Counted from the stretch's first letter, positions 1-9,561 are shown. The stretch: DNA of 64,000 bases from HXMU1420-13 sp034669965 (GCA_034669965.1 JAXMOK010000013.1:19828-83827), one strand, 5' to 3'. The notes: generated from the sequence alone by a model not told the origin. Numbers and translations are program-made.

Positions 1-100
1 GCCATACTAAGGGTGTGTCTGTCTCTTGAGCCACAGAGGAGGATTCTCCATACATAAACAAGAAAATAGCCAGTAATAATACTCTTCGAAGTACAGGCAT
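1..100 (-). CDS. Secreted protein, N-terminal fragment (cut by window edge)
   Basis: An open frame starts with ATG at 100 on the minus strand and runs off the window. The visible 33 residues begin MPVLRRVLLLAIFLFMY and continue to SSSVAQETD, which is a classic signal peptide: two arginines, a hydrophobic stretch and a likely cleavage after a VAQ-like site. It starts 23 nt after the stop of the MscS gene and probably lies in the same transcript. The mature part is outside the window, so the function is unknown. The frame and signal peptide are seen directly; the operon link is inference. Confidence 0.6.
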   Translation of the reverse strand, partial: MPVLRRVLLLAIFLFMYGESSSVAQETDTPLVW

Positions 101-123
101 GGTTAATCAATTTTCGTGATTCA

Positions 124-1380
124 TCACTGTTTCGCCGAATCTTCTCTTAGACCGTCGTCATCTTCATTACCATCGTCAGAGGTTGAAGCACTATTTTTAT
201 CCTTCTTGTTATACTTATCAGGGTTACGTTCCACATCCGAGTAAGAATCAGATTCCAGCTCTTTTTTCTCTTTTTTTGGTTTTGATTTAGAATCAGAGTT
301 AGCCTCTTTTTTGGAGTCATCAGAATCGGAATCTTTACCGCCATTATTTTCTGAGGTGTTTTTTTCCTTCTGATCCTTTTCATTGGTTCCTTCGTCGACA
401 TCGCTATCGCTTTCGGTTTGAAGGGCATTTCTGAAATTAATATCACGTTGTGGGAATGGGATTTCGATATCATATTCGCGGAATTTTCGCACAATTTCTT
501 GATTGATCTCGTTTAACACTCCGTAGCGTTTTTTCACATCGGGGATCATCACCAGTAACTTCATATTCCATGCAGAATCACCAAAACTTCGAAGATGGAT
601 ACGATGAGCAGGATTCTCCAGTACATGATCGTTTTCTTCGGCAACTTCGTTTAGTGCCTGAATCACTTTATCTAAATCAGACCCATAACCAACGCCAACA
701 TCCACAATCAACAAATACGATGGGTCGCCATGCGAATAGTTGATTACGTCTTTACTAACAAACTCGCTATTTGGCACTATGATCGAAATATTCTGCAAGG
801 TTTTTACTTTGGTTGATCGGATGTTGATCTCCTCCACATCACCTTCGATTCCATTCACTTCAACCCGATCACCCACGCTAATTGGTCGCTCAAACAGCAC
901 AATCAAACCTGAGATAAAATTGGAAGTGATATTCTGTAAACCAAAACCAATACCAACAGAGAGAAAACCGAAGATTACGGCAAGTCCGGTTAGGTCGATC
1001 CCCAAAAACTGGAATGAGACAAACACTCCGATGATCACGATCACATATTGCGACATCCGGGCGAGGGTATAGCGTAAGCCGCTGTCTGATATGAAACGCG
1101 GTAACACGCGATCGTTTAAAAACCGCTTAATAAACGACGCCAAGTACGTGAAGCCTATAATGAATATCAGAAAAATAATGATAGACATGAAGGTAACCGG
1201 TGTATCCTGAATTTTGAACAAGGTTACTTGCAGGAAATCACTTACGTAATCCAGAATTTCGCTCAGTGAATAATCGGTTGGATTAGGGATATTCATGGTA
1301 GAATCGGTTGATATGATGCTCGAATCGGGAGCGTCTACCAAAGAATCAGGCGGTGTTGGCGTTTGAAAAAGTTGCTTCAT
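124..1380 (-). CDS. MscS-family mechanosensitive channel with long charged C-terminal tail
   Basis: This 418-residue inner-membrane protein belongs to the MscS small-conductance mechanosensitive channel family, which vents solutes on hypo-osmotic shock. Hydrophobic segments lie at about residues 62-84, 105-126 and 130-160. The third carries the Gly/Ala-rich pore helix (GFLSVGIGFGLQN) and leads into the beta-domain motif FERPISVGDRVEVNG. The conserved core ends near residue 317. About 100 residues of mixed-charge, Ser/Asp/Lys-rich low-complexity tail follow, which is not part of the usual fold. A secreted-protein gene follows 23 nt downstream. The family call is secure; the tail's role is unknown. 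Confidence 0.93.
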   Translation of the reverse strand: MKQLFQTPTPPDSLVDAPDSSIISTDSTMNIPNPTDYSLSEILDYVSDFLQVTLFKIQDTPVTFMSIIIFLIFIIGFTYLASFIKRFLNDRVLPRFISDSGLRYTLARMSQYVIVIIGVFVSFQFLGIDLTGLAVIFGFLSVGIGFGLQNITSNFISGLIVLFERPISVGDRVEVNGIEGDVEEINIRSTKVKTLQNISIIVPNSEFVSKDVINYSHGDPSYLLIVDVGVGYGSDLDKVIQALNEVAEENDHVLENPAHRIHLRSFGDSAWNMKLLVMIPDVKKRYGVLNEINQEIVRKFREYDIEIPFPQRDINFRNALQTESDSDVDEGTNEKDQKEKNTSENNGGKDSDSDDSKKEANSDSKSKPKKEKKELESDSYSDVERNPDKYNKKDKNSASTSDDGNEDDDGLREDSAKQ

Positions 1381-1415
1381 ATATCCGTTTTAATTGTGGA
1401 CTGAGTATAAACAAA

Positions 1416-1449
1416 AAAGCCGAAACAGAGCACTTTCCATTCCGGCTTT
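1416..1449 (-). terminator. Rho-independent terminator after the 1491-2264 gene
   Basis: A 7-bp stem, AAAGCCG pairing with CGGCTTT, is followed on the minus strand by a run of T. It lies 42 nt past the stop of the outer-membrane protein gene at 1491-2264. It closely resembles the terminator at 2287-2320. Confidence 0.75.
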
Positions 1450-1490
1450 AAAACTTTTATTAAGATGTTAGTGCATTTTGAGCTGATAAA

Positions 1491-2264
1491 TCACTTAGAA
1501 AATTTGAATAGGTCTAACCCGCCACTAATGGTAAAAATCACACTGTTAGCAGATAGCTGGTTATCGGAAGTAAAATTTGCAGATTCTAAGAGATCGCCAT
1601 CTCTATAAACAGTAACAGATTCAGCTTGTATATTACCTATTTCTACCTCAAATCCGAAAGTAATTACAGTGGGCAAAACTTTTCCATTTACCTGCATTCT
1701 TGCACCAAAACGTATAAGAGGTGCATCAGAGTACTCGGTTACATAGTCTAAACTACCTCTTGAGTAGTTGCCCTCAAACGATTTAAACGCTGGCCCCATA
1801 AATCCATAGAAGAAAACAGAATGGGAATTATCGTAATAAGAACCATATCCAACATAGGGCGAAATTGTGCGAGATTTTAACACAGATCCAAGCGCTTCTT
1901 CACTGGATCGCACCTTATTATCGTACTCGTTATAAGAATAGGATAAGCCAAATATAAACTCGTTTCGTAATGAAATATCATTCGAAATCCCTGCCGATAA
2001 ATCAAAAGTTTGACCTAAACTACCATCAAAGAATGCGGCAATTGAGGGTCGTTTCTCAAGTACTTCAAATCGATCAGGAACGTTCGGATCCTCTCGGTCT
2101 TCGTCTTTTAAAGGGATAATCAGATTCAGCCCATATTGAACTCGAAGCCCTTTAAACACAAGTTTACGGGACATTGATTGTGTGGAATCAGTAGGTGAGT
2201 CCGATTGGGCTAATAGCGCAGGTGAAATGGCTATGAAAAGAAAATATAAGATGAACCGGTTCAT
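1491..2264 (-). CDS. Putative outer-membrane beta-barrel protein, unknown function
   Basis: A 257-residue protein with an N-terminal signal peptide (MNRFILYFLFIAISPALLAQ). The rest alternates polar and hydrophobic residues with many aromatic residues and Gly, for example ISPYVGYGSYYDNSHSVFFY, and ends in an aromatic-containing strand, LDLFKFSK. That pattern fits a small outer-membrane beta-barrel of 8-10 strands. No named family was recognised. The gene is monocistronic in appearance, with near-identical terminators on both sides. Export is well supported; the barrel fold is inference. Confidence 0.6.
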   Translation of the reverse strand: MNRFILYFLFIAISPALLAQSDSPTDSTQSMSRKLVFKGLRVQYGLNLIIPLKDEDREDPNVPDRFEVLEKRPSIAAFFDGSLGQTFDLSAGISNDISLRNEFIFGLSYSYNEYDNKVRSSEEALGSVLKSRTISPYVGYGSYYDNSHSVFFYGFMGPAFKSFEGNYSRGSLDYVTEYSDAPLIRFGARMQVNGKVLPTVITFGFEVEIGNIQAESVTVYRDGDLLESANFTSDNQLSANSVIFTISGGLDLFKFSK

Positions 2265-2286
2265 TTAACTTTTTTGCAGATATTAA

Positions 2287-2320
2287 AAAGCCGAAACAGT
2301 TTAATAGCTGTTCCGGCTTT
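2287..2320 (-). terminator. Terminator of glycogen phosphorylase gene
   Basis: The hairpin pairs AAAGCCG with CGGCTTT and then, past one mismatch, AACAG with CTGTT around a short loop. A T-rich tail follows on the minus strand. It lies 22 nt after the glgP stop codon. Confidence 0.75.
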
Positions 2321-2342
2321 ACTTAGATGCAAAAAAATATAA

Positions 2343-4823
2343 TTATTTTTTTAAAGAAACATACTCCGATTTCCAGATTTCATCGTTGTAATCTTTGATG
2401 GTGCGATCGCTGGAGAACTTCCCAACCTTTGCCACATTGATAATGGCTTTACGCATCCATTCATCCTGATTACGATACAACTTCTCTACTTTTTCCTGCT
2501 CTTTTACATAGGCTTCGTAGTCGGCAAGCACCATAAAGTAGTCGTTCTCAGGCAACAACGCATTGATGATCGGATCAAACAAGTGTTTGTCTTCCGGAGA
2601 GAAGAACCCGTTTTTAATTTGATCAAGCGCGCGCTTCAATTCGGCATTGCCATGATAGTAAGCGTTAGAGTCGTACCCGGTGCGGCGTAGCTCTTGCAAT
2701 TCCTCTACAGTAAGCCCGAAAATGAAGATGTTATCTTCGCCAACTTCTTCAAGAATTTCCACATTTGCGCCATCAAGCGTTCCAATAGTAAGCGCTCCGT
2801 TCAGGGCAAACTTCATATTCCCTGTACCAGATGCTTCCATTCCAGCAGTAGAAATCTGCTCGGAAAGATCCGCAGCCGGAATCATCATTTCAGCAAGAGT
2901 AACTCGGTAATTTTGTAAGAATACACACTTCAATTTGCCGTTCACATCGGGATCGTTATTTACCACTTCCGCAACAGCATTTATCAATTTGATATGCATT
3001 TTGGCCATGGCATAACCCGGAGCCGCTTTCCCGCCAAAGATTACCGTTCGTGGAACTACGTCAAGTTCGGGGTTTTCTTTGATGCGATTATATAGGGTAA
3101 TCACATTCAATGCCGCCATTAACTGACGCTTATACTCGTGAATTCGCTTGATCTGAATGTCAAACAGCGAGTTAGGATCTACCTCAACACCTTCATGTTC
3201 AAGGATGTAGTCAGCAAGTTTTTTCTTGTTCTCTAACTTAATCTTAGCAAACGCTTTGCGGAATTTTTTGTCCTCAGAAAACGGCGTTAAATCCTGAAGT
3301 TTATCAAGATCAGTAATCCAATCATCGCCAATGTTTTTGGTGATCAGAGCAGCCAGATCAACGTTACATTGCTTCAGCCAGCGACGCGGAGTAATACCGT
3401 TGGTCTTGTTGGTGAATTTATCGGGATACACTTCCACAAAATCTTTGAACATGCTTTCTTTAAGAAGTCGCGAGTGAAGCGCAGCTACCCCGTTAACTTT
3501 ATGCGATCCAACTATTCCTAAATGTGCCATGTGCACTACCGGATGTTCTCCTTCGCTCACAATGCTCATGCGGGCCTTGCGGTGCGTATCGTCACCAAAT
3601 TTCGCACTAATAGTGTCCATAAATCTGCGATTGATCTCGTAAATGATATTCAAATGACGAGGCAATAAGTTTCTCATTAAGGAAACCGGCCATTTTTCAA
3701 GCGCTTCGGGCAGTAAAGTATGGTTGGTATAAGCCATGGTTTGGGTGGTGATGTCCCATGCTTTATCCCAAGTCATGTCTACTTCATCCAACAACACACG
3801 CATTAATTCCGGTACGGCTAGATTTGGATGCGTATCGTTACATTGCACCGCTACTTTTTCAGGGAATTTCGTCCAATCATCAGTCTGGTTTTTGAAACGA
3901 CGGATGATATCCTGCATCGATGCAGAAACGAGGAAGTATTCTTGTTTCAGGCGAAGCTCTTGCCCAACAAACACCTTATCGTTTGGATAAAGTACTCGCG
4001 TGATATTTTGCTCCAGCTGATTCTCTTTAACCGCATCGATGTACTGACCTTGATTAAAACTGTGGAGATCAAGCGCAGTATCAGATTCAGCTTTCCATAA
4101 ACGAAGGTTGTTTACCAAGTTGTTGTTGAACCCGGGAATCGGTGTATCGTAGGCAACAGCAAGAACTTTGTCGGTATTTTCCCATGCGTAATGAATGCCT
4201 CCACCGGCTTTTGGCGCCATGTGCTGGTGGCCATAAAACTCTACCGGATATTGAATTTTAGGCCGTACAACGTCCCAAGGATTTCCATATCGCAACCATA
4301 AATCTGGTTTTTCAATCTGGTATCCGTTTTCTATGGTTTGATAAAAAATTCCGTAATCGTAACGCAAACCATAGCCGGTTGCAGGCACACCAAGCGTTGC
4401 CATCGAATCCAGGAAGCAGGCAGCCAATCTGCCAAGGCCACCATTACCTAAACCGGCATCCCATTCAGCTTCGCGAATTTTGTCGTAATCGAGCCCAAGA
4501 TCTGCACAGGCATCGGCAACTTCTTGTTGCACATCGAGGTTTACCACCATGTTATCGAGTAGACGACCAATCAGGTATTCCATCGACAAATAATACACAC
4601 GCTTAACACCTGATTTATGATAATGCTGCTGCGTGGTGATCCACTTGTCGTGCAAGCGATCCATTAACGTAAGTACAACGCCTCGGTATTCATCCCAGGG
4701 AGTACGCGAATATTCGTCTTTAGCCAGTGTATGGCGGAGGTGTAATTTTATGTCTTCTCTGAGCGATTCTTTATTTAAACCCGAGCGTACCTCCACCTCG
4801 GATTGCTTAGTTTTTTTAGCCAT
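2343..4823 (-). CDS. glgP: Glycogen/alpha-glucan phosphorylase
   Basis: The 826-residue protein has the full length of GT35 glycogen phosphorylases. The enzyme releases glucose-1-phosphate from glycogen or maltodextrin using phosphate and a pyridoxal phosphate cofactor. Visible motifs include VYYLSMEYLIGR near the N terminus, GLGNGGLGRLAACFLDSMAT, and the cofactor site EASGTGNMKFALNGALTIGT, whose Lys is residue 671. The start MAKKTKQ is the first in-frame ATG. It is transcribed alone and ends at the terminator at 2287-2320. The forward glgB-malQ run nine kilobases away completes the degradation and branching set. Confidence 0.97.
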   Translation of the reverse strand: MAKKTKQSEVEVRSGLNKESLREDIKLHLRHTLAKDEYSRTPWDEYRGVVLTLMDRLHDKWITTQQHYHKSGVKRVYYLSMEYLIGRLLDNMVVNLDVQQEVADACADLGLDYDKIREAEWDAGLGNGGLGRLAACFLDSMATLGVPATGYGLRYDYGIFYQTIENGYQIEKPDLWLRYGNPWDVVRPKIQYPVEFYGHQHMAPKAGGGIHYAWENTDKVLAVAYDTPIPGFNNNLVNNLRLWKAESDTALDLHSFNQGQYIDAVKENQLEQNITRVLYPNDKVFVGQELRLKQEYFLVSASMQDIIRRFKNQTDDWTKFPEKVAVQCNDTHPNLAVPELMRVLLDEVDMTWDKAWDITTQTMAYTNHTLLPEALEKWPVSLMRNLLPRHLNIIYEINRRFMDTISAKFGDDTHRKARMSIVSEGEHPVVHMAHLGIVGSHKVNGVAALHSRLLKESMFKDFVEVYPDKFTNKTNGITPRRWLKQCNVDLAALITKNIGDDWITDLDKLQDLTPFSEDKKFRKAFAKIKLENKKKLADYILEHEGVEVDPNSLFDIQIKRIHEYKRQLMAALNVITLYNRIKENPELDVVPRTVIFGGKAAPGYAMAKMHIKLINAVAEVVNNDPDVNGKLKCVFLQNYRVTLAEMMIPAADLSEQISTAGMEASGTGNMKFALNGALTIGTLDGANVEILEEVGEDNIFIFGLTVEELQELRRTGYDSNAYYHGNAELKRALDQIKNGFFSPEDKHLFDPIINALLPENDYFMVLADYEAYVKEQEKVEKLYRNQDEWMRKAIINVAKVGKFSSDRTIKDYNDEIWKSEYVSLKK

Positions 4824-4883
4824 TTTGTAAAATAAAATTCAATTGATGAAGAATTATCAGCGGTTAGTTGAGTACGTACATCT

Positions 4884-5759
4884 TTAATTTTCTTTCAGAT
4901 ACACTCCAAGGTCGGGGCTAAAGCCCGGCCGTGTCAAATTCACAGGAAAATTCAAACTATGAAACGACTCGTACGCATCAATAGCAACAAAATCCTGCAA
5001 AAAAAGCCCAAAAACACTGGAACCGCTACCACTCATGCTAGCGTAGGTTGCCCCGAGATCGTAAAACTGATCTTTGAAGTTTCCAACTAATTCGATGCGT
5101 GGGAAAACAGCCGTTTCAAGATCGTTTTGTAGCAAATAATGCCACTCTTCAATCTCGCCCTCTAACAGGAGGTTTTTGAGTGAAAAATCGGGTTCGGGCG
5201 TGGGGATACATTGTTGATAAGCCTCGGGCGTAGAACTGAACACTTTAGGAAAAGCCGTTACGATGTACGCATCAGGTTGAATATCCAGAAACTCAATGTC
5301 GTCGCCAACGCCGGTGCCCATCCCTGCCTTTCCGTGTACAAAAAAGGGAACATCAGCGCCTAGTTGTTTTCCAAGCGCAGCCAAATCGTCGATGGATAAA
5401 CCAAGTCCGGCAATTTTGTTCAACATTCGAAGGGTTGTTGCGGCATTGCTGCTACCGCCGCCAAGTCCTGCCCCGGCGGGAATGCGTTTATCAACATCAA
5501 TCTTGAAATTATCGCGCAAACCGGCTTCTTTTTGAAGCAGTTGAATGGCTTTCACGATAAGATTGGAGTCGTCCACAGGGATTTTCTCATCGCTCATAAC
5601 CAGTTGCATATTCCCTGATGGGCGCACCTCAAATCGGTCGTTCCACTCGATAAATACAAAGCCAGTTTCGATGGTGTGGTAGCCGTTGGGCAAGCGTTCA
5701 AGTACATCTAAGCCAAGATTAATTTTGGCATACGAATTCGAAACCCATAACTCATTCAT
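4884..5759 (-). CDS. ispE: 4-diphosphocytidyl-2-C-methyl-D-erythritol kinase
   Basis: This 291-residue GHMP-family kinase phosphorylates CDP-methylerythritol in the non-mevalonate (MEP) isoprenoid pathway. The N-terminal AKINLGLDV motif and the ATP-binding motif PAGAGLGGGSSNAA (about residues 90-103) are intact, as is the C-terminal MSGSGSSVFGLF motif. I chose ATG at 5759 over the TTG one codon upstream. The start overlaps the end of the CCA-adding enzyme gene by 8 nt, so the two are translationally coupled. Confidence 0.95.
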   Translation of the reverse strand: MNELWVSNSYAKINLGLDVLERLPNGYHTIETGFVFIEWNDRFEVRPSGNMQLVMSDEKIPVDDSNLIVKAIQLLQKEAGLRDNFKIDVDKRIPAGAGLGGGSSNAATTLRMLNKIAGLGLSIDDLAALGKQLGADVPFFVHGKAGMGTGVGDDIEFLDIQPDAYIVTAFPKVFSSTPEAYQQCIPTPEPDFSLKNLLLEGEIEEWHYLLQNDLETAVFPRIELVGNFKDQFYDLGATYASMSGSGSSVFGLFLQDFVAIDAYESFHSLNFPVNLTRPGFSPDLGVYLKEN

Positions 5760-7170
5760 CAAAAAACTCCCCTTTTCTTTCCATCATAAATTGATACGCC
5801 GCATCGTGATCGTTAGGAATGTCCCCATTTAAAATAGCTTCTTTTACAGCGTCTTTCACATCGCCCACGGTTTTGCTAGGCTTGATGCCGAGGGCGTTCA
5901 TAATTTCTTCGCCCGTAAGCGGATTCTTCCATTTACGCATACGGTCTTTTTCTTCAACCTCCACAATCTTCTGCTCAACCTTAGAAAAGTTGTTTTGGTA
6001 CCGTTTAACCTTGTATTCGTTTTTACTGGTGATGTCGGCGCGGCACAACGTCATTAAATCCTCGATGTCTTCCCCGGCTTCGTAAATCAATCGGCGAACG
6101 GCGCTATCGCTTACTATATCAGAAACCAATGCGATAGGACGAAGGTGAAGACGAACCAATTTTTGAACGTATTTCATGCGCTCATCCAAAGGAAGTCCTA
6201 GCCTACGAAAAATGCGTTTTACCCATTTTGCTCCAAGCGCGTCGTGGCCGTGAAAAGTCCAGCCGATGCCCGGCTCAAAGCGCTGGGTAGGTGGTTTGGC
6301 GATGTCGTGCATGATGGCCGCCCATCGTAACCAAAGATCGTTGCTTACTTCGGCAACATTATCGAGTACTTCGAGGGTGTGCCAGAAATTATCTTTGTGG
6401 CGATGACCGTTTACTTCCTGAACGCCATGTAGATTGTGCATTTCGGGGAAAAATTGGTTCAATAAACCCGACCTAAACAATAACCCAAACCCAATAGAAG
6501 GCTTTTCAGAAAGCACAATTTTATTTACTTCATCTAGAATGCGTTCTTTGGAAATGATCTCAAGTCGGGGCGCCATTTTCTCGATCGACTCAAAGGTTTC
6601 CTTGGCAATTTCAAACTTAAGCTGGCTGGCAAATCGAACTGCTCTGAGCATTCGAAGAGGATCGTCATCGAAGGTTTTGTCAGGGTCGATGGGGGTGCGA
6701 ATGCATTTCTTTTTTAGATCGGCGAGTCCACCAAAGGGATCATTCAGCAATCCGAAATCTTCTGCGTTTAGCGACCAAGACATGGCGTTTATGGTGAGGT
6801 CGCGGCGTTCCTGATCGTCTTTCAGGGTGCCATCTTCAACAATGGGTTTACGGGAATCACGGCGGTAGCTTTCTTTTCGAGCACCTACAAATTCAAGCTC
6901 CAGATCATTAATCTTAACCATTGCGGTGCCAAATTGCTTAAATACCGATAGGCTAGAGCCAGGTAGTTTTGAGTGTATTTCCCGAGCTATTTCAATGCCC
7001 GAACCGAGTGTAACAAAATCGATATCGGGTTGTTCTTTTAAACGATCCAGATAGTAATCCCGAACGTATCCACCTACAACAAACACAGGTTGCTTGAGCT
7101 TTTGCCCTGCATCGCGGATGATTTCAAAAACTTGAAAATGTTGATTAGGTATATCATGTACAAAATTCAT
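5752..7170 (-). CDS. cca: CCA tRNA nucleotidyltransferase (class II, with HD domain)
   Basis: The enzyme adds or repairs the 3' CCA end of tRNAs. The nucleotidyltransferase head carries GGYVRDYYL, the catalytic DIDFV, and RRDLTINAMSW. The tail has an HD phosphohydrolase domain (NGHRHKDNFWHTLEV and AAIMHDIAKP), as in HD-type CCA enzymes. A purely poly(A)-polymerase role cannot be excluded from sequence. The frame is open to an ATG at 7197, but MNFVHD at 7170 has an AGGA just upstream and removes an unlikely leader, so I prefer it (472 residues). ispE follows with an 8-nt overlap. Confidence 0.9.
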   Translation of the reverse strand: MNFVHDIPNQHFQVFEIIRDAGQKLKQPVFVVGGYVRDYYLDRLKEQPDIDFVTLGSGIEIAREIHSKLPGSSLSVFKQFGTAMVKINDLELEFVGARKESYRRDSRKPIVEDGTLKDDQERRDLTINAMSWSLNAEDFGLLNDPFGGLADLKKKCIRTPIDPDKTFDDDPLRMLRAVRFASQLKFEIAKETFESIEKMAPRLEIISKERILDEVNKIVLSEKPSIGFGLLFRSGLLNQFFPEMHNLHGVQEVNGHRHKDNFWHTLEVLDNVAEVSNDLWLRWAAIMHDIAKPPTQRFEPGIGWTFHGHDALGAKWVKRIFRRLGLPLDERMKYVQKLVRLHLRPIALVSDIVSDSAVRRLIYEAGEDIEDLMTLCRADITSKNEYKVKRYQNNFSKVEQKIVEVEEKDRMRKWKNPLTGEEIMNALGIKPSKTVGDVKDAVKEAILNGDIPNDHDAAYQFMMERKGEFFDE

Positions 7171-7265
7171 AGTCCTAAAAGATAGGAATGAATACATTCG
7201 GTTTCATTGTGTTGTTTAGGATTTCGTACTTTCTTTGAATTAGTTAAAAATTTTATCCTTCGATT

Positions 7266-7667
7266 ATGATTTCTCCTTCAAAATGGTTGATTGCAACAAA
7301 CGGTACAAAGTATGCAAGCGCAGCAGTTGAATATGCCGGCAGGTTGGCGGCTCAATTAAATAAAAAACCAAAAGTTATAATCCTGGTTGTAGCTAATAAC
7401 GAAGATAGCGAAGACGTGGCTTTGGGGATTGTAGAAATGGCCAAATTTCTGTTTGAGGAAGAAGCCCAAGGTAAAATCAAACCTCGGTTAGAAGTTAAAA
7501 TAGGTGAACCGGGCTTCACAATTGCGCAAACAGCTATGGAATTTAGTTGTGATCATATCCTTATTGGCGGTGCCGATTTCAAGTGGGATATTAACGACGA
7601 TTCGCCGGGTGGCGTGAGTAACTACATCATTGCTAATTTTGATGGGGTAATTACTGTGGTTAAGTAA
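7266..7667 (+). CDS. Universal stress protein (UspA) family protein
   Basis: A 133-residue single-domain protein with the alpha/beta Usp fold. It shows an N-terminal strand WLIATNGTKYASAAVEYAGRL, a central hydrophobic strand KVIILVVANN, and a C-terminal segment CDHILIGGADFKW matching the usual family region before the nucleotide-binding loop. The canonical G-x2-G-x9-G-S/T loop is only partly recognisable, so ATP binding is uncertain. It is divergent from the cca gene and abuts the convergent SDR gene with no spacer. Role in stress response is a family inference. Confidence 0.75.
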   Translation: MISPSKWLIATNGTKYASAAVEYAGRLAAQLNKKPKVIILVVANNEDSEDVALGIVEMAKFLFEEEAQGKIKPRLEVKIGEPGFTIAQTAMEFSCDHILIGGADFKWDINDDSPGGVSNYIIANFDGVITVVK

Positions 7668-8360
7668 TCACCAGTCGATTGGTTTTCCATCTCTGAAAAA
7701 ACCGCCGGTTGGTCCGCTTTGGTTAATCGTTGCCGCCCAAACAATTCCGGTGGCACCATCTTTAACCGAACGTGGCGCAGCTTGTCCACCCATATCGGTT
7801 CGTACCCAACCGGGGCAAACCGCATTAACTTTAATTCCCTCTGATTTTAACGCATCTGCCAGCTGAATGGTAAGCACATTCATCGCAGCTTTCGATGTAG
7901 AATAAGCAGGTGTTCCGGGAGACATGTCTTGCAAAGAGCCTGCTCCACTCGAAACATTCACAATTCTTCCGGCAGCACTTTTTTTGATAAGAGGGAAGAG
8001 TGCAACGGAAAGTTTCCAAGCTCCAATAAAGTTGGTATCAACAGCTTCTTGTACGATGCTCCAATCAGGTTTGGTAACATCATGACCAGTATCATAATGG
8101 ATGCCGGCATTGTTTACAAGTACATCTAAGATTCCAAATTTCTCGAGCATAAATTCGTACAATTCGTTTATCTCAGACTGGTTGTTTACATCTAAGCGAT
8201 GAAAGTAAACATCAAGGCCTTGCTCACGAAATTGTGTGGAAGCCGATTCTCCTTTGTCAGTATTTCTGCCGGTTAAAATAACGGTGTATTTCTGTTCGGC
8301 TAATTGTTTAACGGTTTCAAGGCCAAGTCCGCGGTAAGCGCCGGTTACTAATGCAATCAT
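7668..8360 (-). CDS. SDR-family NAD(P)-dependent oxidoreductase
   Basis: A 230-residue classical short-chain dehydrogenase/reductase. The N terminus has the TGAYRGLG nucleotide-binding motif. NNAG follows, then the catalytic Ser in VNVSSGAG and the YSTSK catalytic Tyr/Lys. The overall pattern, including CPGWVRTDMGG, resembles carbonyl-reductase-type SDRs. Substrate is unknown. Its stop codon directly abuts the stop of the Usp gene on the other strand, so any terminator must lie inside one of the two coding regions. Confidence 0.9.
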   Translation of the reverse strand: MIALVTGAYRGLGLETVKQLAEQKYTVILTGRNTDKGESASTQFREQGLDVYFHRLDVNNQSEINELYEFMLEKFGILDVLVNNAGIHYDTGHDVTKPDWSIVQEAVDTNFIGAWKLSVALFPLIKKSAAGRIVNVSSGAGSLQDMSPGTPAYSTSKAAMNVLTIQLADALKSEGIKVNAVCPGWVRTDMGGQAAPRSVKDGATGIVWAATINQSGPTGGFFRDGKPIDW

Positions 8361-8382
8361 GAGCTTTTAAAAAAGTTTATAA

Positions 8383-9561
8383 TTAATCGCCCCAGGATTC
8401 GTACAGTTGCGATCGTTCCACAACCTTTCTAAGGTAGGTCCGCGTTTCCTCATGTGGTAAGTTTTGGATAAGAAATTCGTAATTCTGCTGGGGAGTCATA
8501 GATTCAATTTTACGAATTGCACGAGGTTTAGAGCCATTTCGATCGTAAGCGCGAAACACATTCGAAGAGCCGGTATTGTATGCAGCAATGGCCAAATACT
8601 GTTTAGTCAGATCGTTGTTTATGTCATTCAAATGAGTGTTAAGCAACACATTAATGTAAGCGCAACCTAATTGGATATTGTTTTCCGGATCGAATAAAAA
8701 TTCGGGTGAAGGCAAGTCATTACTGCCATAAACTGCTTGGTAAGCGTCTGCACCACCACCGTTTGGCACCAATTGCATCAACCCTAACGCATTTGCAGGC
8801 GATTGCGCCATAGGATTAAAAAACGATTCGGTATGGATGATGGCAAAAACAAGCGAAGGATAGAGGTTATACTGATCAGAATATTTATAGACAAAACTTT
8901 GTACACGCTCAGCACGTTCACGTATGGCATCTGGTGCTAGTGCAAAATCTAACGTTAAGACAGCCCGTTCTACACCATCACCACCGGTTGTTTGCCGTAC
9001 TGACGGTTGATTATTTTCGATGACCCGAAGCGCAAAATCTGCATTAGTTTCCCGTACTCTTTTAGTTAGCTGATTGGAAAGCACCGGGCGATTTAAAACC
9101 GAGTTATAATCATCTTGTGTAGCTTCAAAGCCGTGTTCTGTTCCCCGACTTTGAATTACCTCTATTAACATTACCGGTAAACTGGCAACACGCTGTTCTG
9201 TGTTTTGAGATTTATCGATGAGTACCTCAAGTACTACTTGGTCTCGTTCGAAATCAACTTCAACTCGGGCATTACCTGCGTCAAGATATTCTACCCATTC
9301 CGTTTTTGACCGATTTTTGAAGTCACCCCATTTTTGCTCCATTTCAAATTTGAATGCTTCAAATTCTTCGAATACCTGAGATTGGTAAGATTGAAACTCG
9401 CTTGAACCTGACGCCGATGCGCTATTTTGATTGTGCTCGGCAACAAATTTATTTTGTGCATTTTGTACACTATCCCGGTATGCTCTAAAATCATTGTTCT
9501 GAGCTACCGAAGATTGTGCTAAAAAAGCCAGTATTAAAATTACAAATAGGTTACAACGCAT
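8383..9561 (-). CDS. MltC-like lytic murein transglycosylase
   Basis: A 392-residue exported protein with a signal peptide (MRCNLFVILILAFLAQSSVAQ). Residues about 45-200 resemble the DUF3393-type N-terminal region of MltC. Residues about 220-380 form a lysozyme-like SLT domain with the catalytic Glu in AIIHTESFFNP, then ALGLMQLVP and AIAAYNTGSSNV. Such enzymes cleave peptidoglycan glycan chains with formation of 1,6-anhydromuramic acid. No lipobox cysteine is visible, so unlike E. coli MltC it is probably not a lipoprotein. Confidence 0.88.
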   Translation of the reverse strand: MRCNLFVILILAFLAQSSVAQNNDFRAYRDSVQNAQNKFVAEHNQNSASASGSSEFQSYQSQVFEEFEAFKFEMEQKWGDFKNRSKTEWVEYLDAGNARVEVDFERDQVVLEVLIDKSQNTEQRVASLPVMLIEVIQSRGTEHGFEATQDDYNSVLNRPVLSNQLTKRVRETNADFALRVIENNQPSVRQTTGGDGVERAVLTLDFALAPDAIRERAERVQSFVYKYSDQYNLYPSLVFAIIHTESFFNPMAQSPANALGLMQLVPNGGGADAYQAVYGSNDLPSPEFLFDPENNIQLGCAYINVLLNTHLNDINNDLTKQYLAIAAYNTGSSNVFRAYDRNGSKPRAIRKIESMTPQQNYEFLIQNLPHEETRTYLRKVVERSQLYESWGD

